Source of the DNA: Chamaesiphon sp.
GTDB lineage: Bacteria; Cyanobacteriota; Cyanobacteriia; Cyanobacteriales; Chamaesiphonaceae
Assembly: GCA_020059425.1 (NCBI GenBank)
Contig: JAGVCD010000419.1
Coordinates: 1 to 10,101, forward strand
Direction of reading: 5' to 3'
Length of the DNA: 10,101 nucleotides
How positions within the stretch are numbered: position 1 is the first letter of the stretch; every line of letters starts with the position of its first letter. Below, in pieces: positions 5,877 through 10,101 of this stretch. The position numbers and the translations under genes are program-made. The notes beneath the pieces are model-generated. The model did no database searches and had not been told where the DNA came from. It worked only from the letters and a program-made list of their open reading frames with translations.

Positions 5877-7801
5877 TTAACCTCAAGCAGATTCAAAAAC
5901 AGCTCAGCAAGCAAGCCGCCAAGTCTCCCCAACTGTATTTAGGCGATCGACAGTCGCAGCGCGATCGCTTTCTAACTGATGCTTTTGCTAGTGGCGGTCA
6001 AGGCTTTCTGAGCCGGATTCGCCAGTATGGCATGACCGAAAAATGTACGCCGATTATCTTGCGTCAGCATTACTGTGAGTATCTGCAATTACTAGGCGAC
6101 TTGCGGATTAGTTGGGTTTTAACTACTGGACCCGCCCAAGTCGGCAAGACGCTCGGGCATACTTTTTTAATGATTGATAGTGTGGTCTGTGGCAAGCTCA
6201 ATGGTGCCTGGTTCTACGACTCCCGCACTTCACTAGACCAATACGCTCCCATGCAATTTCGGCCACCAGTCGAAGCTTGGATTGCCAATATGGAAGCTGA
6301 TGGCTACCAATTTCGGCGCGGTGGCGATCGCTCTATCAATACTCGCTACCAAGTAGATGGGGCTAACGCCATTTTTAGCTTTGTTTCTACTTCCAAGATG
6401 TCTCGGGCTGATGCTGGTGGCGCAGCAGCGGCGGCGGCGGCTTCTTCATTTCCAGCTGACTTTGCGGTGATGGAAGAAAGGTCGCAGTACGCGCCGGGGG
6501 CGGCTGATGTTTGTCTCGATCGCCTCGCCAATTCCATCATTCCGACCAAACCCCGCCGCGATTTAGGTACTTCTGGCGGGGGAATGGGTATTGAGGCCGA
6601 TATGCTGGACTGTAATTATTATTTCTATCCCCATTACGATTGCCCCCACTGTGGCGGTAATTTTCCCCTCGACCCCAAGGGCTGTGTTTTGCAAGAAGTA
6701 GAGCGGGTGGATTTGTTGGGCAAAACCATCAAGACTCATTTATCAGATACTGGCAGGCCAATCGCTTGGCATCATCTCGACTCTTTAGACGCTGCCCAAT
6801 CCGCCTATATTGGTTGTTCTAGCTGTGGCGAAGAGCTTAATAGCTTTATACGTTTAGACCATTCAAGGTATCGCTGCACCCAGACAGGCGTGTTTTTGCA
6901 AGATTTTTTAGATAGTTTGCCAGCGGGTACCCCAGAACGAGCCTTGAAAGTAGGCTTGCATATGTCACCCCTCACCCGCGAGGGTGATGGTCGTTCGATC
7001 GCTATTGAAATTATCCGGCGAGGTCTCACCACCAGTAACCCGGCTAACTGGCAACAACAAGTACTAGGGCACTACTCCCAGACCGATACTCTCAAACTCA
7101 CTCACCTGATGATTCGCGATCGGATTGGGGCGGCGGTACCAGTTGGGGTAGAGCGTAATTACCGCATAGCTGGCATGGATATGGGGCGGCAAGAAGACTG
7201 GTTAACCATTATGGATATTTATCTACCCCCGGCCAACGCTGATTTAACCGTGGCGCAAATGGCCGAGCAGTCCATTCGGAATGTGGTCTATGCCGAGGCC
7301 GTCAAGCGATCAGATGTGCCCTTTATTTTGGAACAATGGCAAGTAGATTTTGGCCTAGTAGATAACGAACCCTCGATCGAAGCGGTGATGGATTTATGCG
7401 AAGGTACTTGTTTGCAAATGGCCAACCAAGTAGGCAAGGCCAAGCATTCTATTAAATACACCACTGTAAATGATGGCGGGTTGGAAATTCCCTGTTGGGC
7501 GGTGCGGAATGAAAAGTTTATGCTGGCGGTGTTTGAAGGTTTTACAACCCGCGCCTGGGATGGAGAGATTGCTTACCGAGTTCCGGCTAAATGGGAAAAA
7601 TGGTTAACTGATTCATCTGAAAGATCGCCCATTGTGCATTTAACTGGACCATGGCGGGATGCTAGTAGCAGTTGGCACCGAGGTAAAAATAACTTAGACG
7701 ACTATTACATGGCACTACTGTTTGCTGAAGCAGCTCTCTACCTCAAACTAACTGAAGATCATGAAGGTCAAGAAATGTCGATCGGCAGCTATATATCATG
7801 A
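5873..7801 (+). CDS. Large terminase subunit, GpA-like (packaging ATPase/nuclease)
   Basis: The 642-aa product has the two-domain build of GpA-family large terminases. Walker A is GPAQVGKT (86-93). A Walker-B-like strand ends in FAVMEE (197-202), with Glu where Asp is usual. A zinc-ribbon-like insert has CPHC (257-260) and CSSC (315-318). The C-terminal RNase-H-like nuclease begins at IAGMDMGRQ (D436 as first acidic residue), has VDFGLVDNE (D492/D497) in the middle and NNLDDYY (D609/D610) at the end. It would cut concatemeric DNA and pump it through the portal. Seven alanines (184-190) after AGG sit just before the Walker B strand and are unusual. The start is TTG at 5873, overlapping the previous gene's stop in TTGA. 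AAGG lies 7 nt before it and there is no ATG nearby, so translation is probably coupled. The length fits the family. Confidence 0.92.
   Translation: MINLKQIQKQLSKQAAKSPQLYLGDRQSQRDRFLTDAFASGGQGFLSRIRQYGMTEKCTPIILRQHYCEYLQLLGDLRISWVLTTGPAQVGKTLGHTFLMIDSVVCGKLNGAWFYDSRTSLDQYAPMQFRPPVEAWIANMEADGYQFRRGGDRSINTRYQVDGANAIFSFVSTSKMSRADAGGAAAAAAASSFPADFAVMEERSQYAPGAADVCLDRLANSIIPTKPRRDLGTSGGGMGIEADMLDCNYYFYPHYDCPHCGGNFPLDPKGCVLQEVERVDLLGKTIKTHLSDTGRPIAWHHLDSLDAAQSAYIGCSSCGEELNSFIRLDHSRYRCTQTGVFLQDFLDSLPAGTPERALKVGLHMSPLTREGDGRSIAIEIIRRGLTTSNPANWQQQVLGHYSQTDTLKLTHLMIRDRIGAAVPVGVERNYRIAGMDMGRQEDWLTIMDIYLPPANADLTVAQMAEQSIRNVVYAEAVKRSDVPFILEQWQVDFGLVDNEPSIEAVMDLCEGTCLQMANQVGKAKHSIKYTTVNDGGLEIPCWAVRNEKFMLAVFEGFTTRAWDGEIAYRVPAKWEKWLTDSSERSPIVHLTGPWRDASSSWHRGKNNLDDYYMALLFAEAALYLKLTEDHEGQEMSIGSYIS
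5961..5968. repeat. HIP1 octamer GCGATCGC (one of at least five)
   Basis: The palindromic octamer that is over-represented in many cyanobacterial genomes occurs at 2264-2271, 2727-2734, 5961-5968, 6324-6331 and 9870-9877, mostly inside coding sequence. A random 10-kb sequence of even composition would hold about 0.15 copies. This is the main sequence-based reason to assign the window to a cyanobacterium or its phage. Confidence 0.9.
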
Positions 7802-7825
7802 AGGAAATATTCAGCAAAACTTCTC

Positions 7826-8113
7826 ATGGCCAACGAAAATATGGAACAAATATCTTCAAAAATGGTGACTGCCGCTCGTAGGACAGTGCAAATATGGAAA
7901 TCAAATCCTGACCTTACAGGTGAGCCGTCTTTCATCGTATTTAGTGACAAAAAGATGGACGAGAACGCGCCATTTAGATTCTATCTACTAGAAATCACTC
8001 CAGACGGCCTAACTTATGCCATTCATGCCCACGATATTCTAACTCTGGCAGGAGAAGAAAAACCAGAAATAGCCGCTGCTCGTGCCGAACTAATTAAACA
8101 ATGGGCATCATAA
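7826..8113 (+). CDS. Hypothetical protein, 95 aa
   Basis: I do not recognise this protein. It has an N-terminal helix (MEQISSKMVTAARRTVQIWK), a beta-prone middle (SFIVFSDKKMDE, RFYLLEITPDGLTYAIHAHD) and a C-terminal helix ending AAARAELIKQWAS. There is no membrane segment or signal peptide, so it should be cytoplasmic. It begins 24 nt after the terminase stop. AAGGA is at 7801-7805, rather far from this ATG (20 nt), so the true start may instead be the ATG at 7841, five residues in. Its stop TAA overlaps the ATG of a 7-codon ORF (TAATG), which links it to the next gene. Being downstream of terminase and before a holin-like gene suggests a late-expressed phage function, but nothing more can be said. 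Confidence 0.7.
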   Translation: MANENMEQISSKMVTAARRTVQIWKSNPDLTGEPSFIVFSDKKMDENAPFRFYLLEITPDGLTYAIHAHDILTLAGEEKPEIAAARAELIKQWAS

Positions 8114-8136
8114 TGAAAACTATTCCTGGGTCATGA
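8113..8136 (+). CDS. Seven-codon linker ORF (MKTIPGS)
   Basis: ATG at 8113 shares its A with the TAA stop of the 95-aa gene (TAATG), and its TGA at 8134-8136 overlaps the ATG at 8133 of the holin-like gene (ATGA). The ORF therefore fills the gap between the two genes with both overlaps exact. This is the geometry of a reinitiation relay, in which terminating ribosomes restart twice. The overlaps are certain. Whether it is translated is inference, as no separate ribosome site is visible. Confidence 0.35.
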   Translation: MKTIPGS

Positions 8137-8390
8137 AAATGTCAGAACTCAAAAGTTGGGTATTAGGCTACAACCTCAAAGATAGCATCACCAACGCAGC
8201 AACTGTCCTGTTTGCTACTGGCTCAATTATTGTCGTAGCTGTCACTAATAATGTAGTTCCCAAAGAGTGGGAAAAATATGGCCAGACCGCGATCGGAATT
8301 AGCGGCTGCTTGGGTTTAGCAGTATCCGGGAAACGGGGCGATTTACAAGGTGGGCAGATTGATCAAGAGCCGCCAGCGCAGAAGATTTAG
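8133..8390 (+). CDS. Small two-helix membrane protein, possible holin
   Basis: The 85-aa product has two hydrophobic segments, about 19-38 (ITNAATVLFATGSIIVVAVT) and about 52-66 (TAIGISGCLGLAVSG). A short charged turn with PKEWEKYG separates them, and a polar tail (KRGDLQGGQIDQEPPAQKI) follows. Size, two helices and a hydrophilic end match class II holins, which form membrane lesions that release endolysin at the end of infection. No holin signature was recognised and no endolysin gene is visible, so the call rests on architecture and late position. A second ATG at 8139 (two codons in) is equally possible. GGG at 8128-8130 is the only, weak, ribosome-site-like sequence, so expression may depend on coupling through the 7-codon ORF. 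The last 92 nt overlap the minus-strand gene at 8299-8757. Confidence 0.6.
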   Translation: MKMSELKSWVLGYNLKDSITNAATVLFATGSIIVVAVTNNVVPKEWEKYGQTAIGISGCLGLAVSGKRGDLQGGQIDQEPPAQKI

Positions 8391-8757
8391 GCTTACTACT
8401 ACCATTCCCAGCGGCCTGAAACATAGCAATTACAGCTACCGCGATTGCTGCCCAAAAAGCAGCGGCAATCATATTAAACCGAGAGCTAGCACGTTCTTCA
8501 TTTTCCTTCAGCACTGCAATATCAGTCAGAGCTTGATTAAGTAATTGAGGTAGAGATTCCAGGCGTAAATCAGATTTAGACCGCTGGCGAATTTCTTGCT
8601 CAAGGCGTTCAGTATTGGTATTAGCTTGATGCTGAACAACTCTTAATTCAGCAGATATTCTAGACAACACGTCATCATGCCGATTGCTATAATCTACTGC
8701 CCGAGACAGTGCAATCCTAATTTCCAGTAATTCATCACGGCTCAGCTCGATCGACAT
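8299..8757 (-). CDS. Coiled-coil protein with membrane helix, 152 aa
   Basis: The product starts MSIELSRDELLEIRIALSRA and is helical and charged to about residue 92, consistent with a coiled coil (RISAELRVVQHQ, RLEQEIRQRSK, ALTDIAVLKENEERA). One strong membrane helix follows at about 95-115 (NMIAAAFWAAIAVAVIAMFQA), then a 37-residue polar tail with several prolines and serines. There is no signal peptide. The organisation resembles the protein at 4980-5366 without sequence identity, and both recall XhlA-like lysis partners. GGTGA/AGGTG 4 nt before the ATG at 8757 is a good ribosome site, and it lies within the overlapping upstream 45-aa ORF, suggesting coupling. The tail after the membrane helix is encoded antisense to the end of the holin-like gene, so it may be a late extension or a real overlap. 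The specific function is unknown. Confidence 0.7.
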   Translation of the reverse strand: MSIELSRDELLEIRIALSRAVDYSNRHDDVLSRISAELRVVQHQANTNTERLEQEIRQRSKSDLRLESLPQLLNQALTDIAVLKENEERASSRFNMIAAAFWAAIAVAVIAMFQAAGNGSSKPKSSALAALDQSAHLVNRPVSRILLNPSSR

Positions 8758-8872
8758 TTATCACCTGTGCTTCGTCTGGTGTTGAAACCTTAAGCTTACG
8801 ATCAATTATATTTAATACTCTTTGTAGCTGACGTTCAAATGCTTGCCGCTGTGGCTGACACAAAGATTTCAT
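8735..8872 (-). CDS. Small ORF, 45 aa, overlapping the coiled-coil gene start
   Basis: ATG at 8872 opens a 45-codon frame ending at TGA 8735-8737, with product MKSLCQPQRQAFERQLQRVL followed by NIIDRKLKVSTPDEAQVINV and DRAEP. It is basic and probably one amphipathic helix, with one cysteine. It overlaps the first 23 nt of the downstream 152-aa gene and contains that gene's ribosome site, a typical phage operon arrangement. Its own ribosome site is poor (GGGTG about 8 nt before the ATG). I do not recognise it. Short length and lack of homology knowledge keep confidence low. Confidence 0.45.
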   Translation of the reverse strand: MKSLCQPQRQAFERQLQRVLNIIDRKLKVSTPDEAQVINVDRAEP

Positions 8873-8997
8873 GATTAGCACCCATAACTAAATTTATCAG
8901 TACCTTAACAAAAAACCATCCCCAAGCAATAATATATGACGACTAGATATTAAAAACTATTCAGTCACAGAATTTAGCACTTCGGACACTAATAAAA
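8873..8997. other. AT-rich intergenic stretch
   Basis: This stretch between the 45-aa ORF and the palindromic terminator has no ORF of note. It is A/T-rich, would hold the promoter of the minus-strand pair (45-aa and 152-aa genes) if they have one, and contains an imperfect inverted repeat (about 8941-8966, GACTAGATA against TATTCAGTC). No good -35/-10 pair was found. Confidence 0.4.
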
Positions 8998-9017
8998 AAA
9001 TCCACGCGCGTGGATTT
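8998..9017 (-). terminator. Perfect 20-bp palindrome with T-tract (copy 2), terminator of the right-hand minus operon
   Basis: AAATCCACGCGCGTGGATTT is a perfect palindrome. On the minus strand it is followed by TTTTATTAG, giving seven T in a row from the end of the stem, a good factor-independent terminator. It lies 23 nt after the stop of the 28-aa gene, at the end of the 9708 to 9041 gene series. On the plus strand only TTT follows, so termination there would be weaker. It shares 19 nt with the element at 2667-2684. Confidence 0.8.
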
Positions 9018-9040
9018 CTGACTAAACAATAAAACTCAAA

Positions 9041-9127
9041 TTAATCATAGCGACTAGCCACAAATTTAATCATGGCCAGGGCTATAGCAAATCCCAAACA
9101 AAGACCCAACAAAAATGATGGCCACAT
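9041..9127 (-). CDS. 28-aa single-pass membrane peptide
   Basis: ATG at 9127 (plus strand CAT at 9125-9127) gives MWPSFLLGLCLGFAIALAMI followed by KFVASRYD and TAA at 9041-9043. Nearly the whole peptide is one membrane helix with a positively charged C-terminal end (K, R), so the N-terminus probably faces outward. It starts 6 nt after the stop of the 118-aa gene, and TTAGG precedes the ATG by 5 nt, overlapping that stop, so it is likely co-translated. It is followed directly by the terminator at 8998-9017, which supports its being the last gene of the operon. The function is unknown; small phage membrane peptides of this kind act in lysis, superinfection exclusion or host-protein inhibition. 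Confidence 0.5.
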   Translation of the reverse strand: MWPSFLLGLCLGFAIALAMIKFVASRYD

Positions 9128-9133
9128 AAAAAC

Positions 9134-9490
9134 CTAACTGGCGATCGGTAACGGTTGAATCAAGTTAGAAATTCCCGCCACACAGCGAAAAACACAAAAA
9201 GGATGAGTCAAGCCAGCATCTCGAATATTTTCCAAGTAGCTTTCTAGTGGCTCATAATCTCGAATTTGTTGAACACTAGCAATCGTATTAATAGACTGGC
9301 GCAGTTGTTCGATCGCAAGTTTGCAGTTATTACCAACCAAGTTAATCTGCTGAGTGTTAGAGTCCAGCAGCAAGGTAGATAAACCAGCCAAGTTCAAAAG
9401 AACCTGCATCCCATTAGTAATCTGCCCAAATTCTTCCACCTTAAAGTATTCCCCAGACCCTGTATCAATCTCAATCCAACAGTTGGCCAC
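9134..9490 (-). CDS. Hypothetical protein, 118 aa
   Basis: I do not recognise this protein. GTG at 9490 is the start, supported by AGGAGA 9 nt upstream; the N-terminus is MANCWIEIDTGSGEYFKVEE. The chain is mixed: a leucine-rich helix MQVLLNLAGLSTLLLD, a second helix CKLAIEQLRQSINTIASVQQI, and a C-terminal part with two cysteines (FCVFRCVAGISNLIQPLPIAS). There is no signal peptide or obvious membrane helix, although the first leucine-rich segment is fairly hydrophobic. It follows the 56-aa gene after 47 nt that contain an AT-rich inverted repeat, and precedes the membrane peptide by 6 nt. Its position in an operon of small genes next to late phage genes suggests an accessory or early phage function. 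Confidence 0.7.
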   Translation of the reverse strand: MANCWIEIDTGSGEYFKVEEFGQITNGMQVLLNLAGLSTLLLDSNTQQINLVGNNCKLAIEQLRQSINTIASVQQIRDYEPLESYLENIRDAGLTHPFCVFRCVAGISNLIQPLPIAS

Positions 9491-9505
9491 TTAAACTGCT
9501 CTCCT

Positions 9506-9520
9506 ATAAATAATATTTAT
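9506..9520. promoter_or_regulatory. AT-rich inverted repeat upstream of the 118-aa gene
   Basis: ATAAATAATATTTAT is a perfect 7-bp inverted repeat around one central A, immediately before the AGGAGA ribosome site. It could be an operator or just the AT-rich -10 region of a promoter. No convincing -35 box accompanies it. Confidence 0.3.
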
Positions 9521-9537
9521 CGTACCCAAAATCTAAA

Positions 9538-9708
9538 TCACAAAGAATCTAGAACTAATTGCAATTTCTGCAAAATTCGCACCTGTTGCCGTCGAGGCAA
9601 TTTACTAATTTCCCTCCAAATATTATTCACCAGACAACGAATTAACTTCTGAATTGGTTCAGCCCCAATATTATCTAAATCAAATAGCTCTAATTGCTGA
9701 GTAGCCAC
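9538..9708 (-). CDS. Small hypothetical protein, 56 aa (GTG start)
   Basis: Minus-strand frame from GTG at 9708 to TGA at 9538-9540. The product is MATQQLELFDLDNIGAEPIQ followed by a helical, basic stretch (KLIRCLVNNIWREISKLPRR, QQVRILQKLQLVLDSL). An in-frame stop six codons upstream and the absence of any other start fix the GTG. GGTGA lies 7 nt before it, a fair ribosome site. It has the look of a small helical DNA- or protein-binding phage product, but carries no recognised motif. It is the first gene of the minus series that ends at the terminator 8998-9017, and it is divergent from the gene starting at 9780. Confidence 0.5.
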   Translation of the reverse strand: MATQQLELFDLDNIGAEPIQKLIRCLVNNIWREISKLPRRQQVRILQKLQLVLDSL

Positions 9709-9717
9709 ACAAGCATC

Positions 9718-9737
9718 ACCACTTCAAAATAAGTGGT
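9718..9737. promoter_or_regulatory. Inverted repeat in divergent intergenic region (possible operator)
   Basis: ACCACTT, loop CAAAAT, AAGTGGT is a perfect 7-bp inverted repeat in the 71-bp gap between the minus gene starting at 9708 and the plus gene starting at 9780. It could bind a dimeric regulator controlling both directions, or form an RNA hairpin. Its left arm lies next to the GTG start's ribosome site. Confidence 0.35.
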
Positions 9738-9779
9738 TCAATATTACTGACAATTCCCACAAGTTACTACTGCATTCTC

Positions 9780-10101
9780 ATGACTAAATACCAAAAGATT
9801 CCCGAATTTATTCAAGCCTTCCAAATGACAGAGCAGGCACACAAAAATATTGGGTCTTGGCCAGAGTGGGCGATCGCTGCTCGAAGTAAAGATTCTCGTC
9901 AAATCGGTAGTATCTTTTTAACCAACCCTGAAAACGCTGAAGGCTCGTTTAGTATCCGCACTGAATACGATGTTTTCGAGATTCCTGAAAATTTTTGGTT
10001 AATCCAATTAGCTAGCGGAAGTTTCATGCTAATGCAGGATGAATTATTTAAGGCCGGATTCATACTAGCTGATGAAGAGGCTAAATCTAGTACCGGGACA
10101 A
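9780..10101 (+). CDS. Phage protein of the YRKKPVxIEAFQ-type family, partial
   Basis: ATG at 9780 gives 107 open codons to the window end with no stop. The N-terminus MTKYQKIPEFIQAFQMTEQA matches the common small phage protein pattern YRKKPVxIEAFQxTEE. A WPEW segment follows (27-30), as in the usual spaced W.W region. The later stretch FSIRTEYDVFEIPENFWLIQ then LASGSFMLMQDELFKAGF follows the family pattern of a strand, a PGDxIIxG turn, a GExYPCKPDIF segment and a final aromatic residue. The family occurs in many tailed phages and prophages, and its role is not established. Here key positions differ (PENFWLIQ for PGDYIIRG, MLMQDELF for YPCKPDIF), so it is a divergent member. No ribosome site is obvious before the ATG. 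Confidence 0.7.
   Translation, partial: MTKYQKIPEFIQAFQMTEQAHKNIGSWPEWAIAARSKDSRQIGSIFLTNPENAEGSFSIRTEYDVFEIPENFWLIQLASGSFMLMQDELFKAGFILADEEAKSSTGT

Noticed and set aside
6346..7032. Two minus-strand frames (67 and 75 codons) within the terminase
   Set aside because: Antisense shadows of conserved terminase motifs; one is a poly-alanine artefact of the GC-rich repeat.
7798..7881. 27-codon ORF starting in ATGA at the terminase stop, preceding AAGGA
   Set aside because: The overlap is neat, but the product (MKEIFSKTSHGQRKYGTNIF...) is out of frame over the better 95-aa gene and has no other support.
8350..8544. Plus-strand 64-codon frame after the holin-like gene
   Set aside because: Antisense to the membrane-helix and coiled-coil region of the 152-aa gene; no features of its own.
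1..10101. tRNA genes, integrase, att sites and defence systems
   Set aside because: I looked on both strands and saw no cloverleaf, recombinase motif, duplicated core site, or nuclease/toxin module that would support any of these.

Overview
The window looks like part of a tailed (siphovirus-type) phage or prophage of a cyanobacterium. The phage call rests on a lambda-J-like tail tip protein, a DUF4055-type portal, a GpA-like large terminase and small phage-style genes in tight operons. The cyanobacterial call rests on at least five perfect copies of the HIP1 octamer GCGATCGC (2264, 2727, 5961, 6324, 9870), plus many further CGATCG hexamers. No integrase, att site or clearly chromosomal gene is visible, so a free phage and an integrated prophage cannot be told apart.

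Layout. Left block, minus strand (3505 to 1): a scaffold-like coiled-coil protein, then a perfect-palindrome hairpin, then the tail tip protein J, then a tail-associated protein that runs off the window. Central block, plus strand (3526 to 8390): portal, a 128-aa protein of unknown function, large terminase (TTG start, coupled to the gene before it), a 95-aa unknown, a 7-codon linker ORF and a small two-helix membrane protein that could be a holin. A minus-strand gene (4980-5366) for a repeat-built coiled-coil protein with a C-terminal membrane helix sits inside this plus block. Right block, minus strand (9708 to 8299): small genes of 56, 118 and 28 aa ending at a strong hairpin/T-tract terminator, then a 45-aa ORF and a second coiled-coil/membrane protein whose 3' end overlaps the holin-like gene on the other strand. 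At the right edge a plus-strand gene resembling the small phage proteins with a YRKKPVxIEAFQ-type N-terminus begins and leaves the window.

How the genes fit together: terminase and portal package DNA into the prohead, the scaffold-like protein may shape the head, and J plus its neighbour would form the adsorption tip. The holin-like protein and one or both coiled-coil/membrane proteins could take part in lysis, but that is inference. No major capsid protein, endolysin, tape measure or regulator is seen. The order is unusual: portal lies before terminase, and the scaffold-like gene is divergent from portal and adjacent to J.

The most interesting points are the near-identical palindromic terminators 6.3 kb apart, the TAATG/ATGA relay through a 7-codon ORF, the antisense repeat-built coiled-coil gene, and the 92-nt convergent overlap of two membrane-protein genes.
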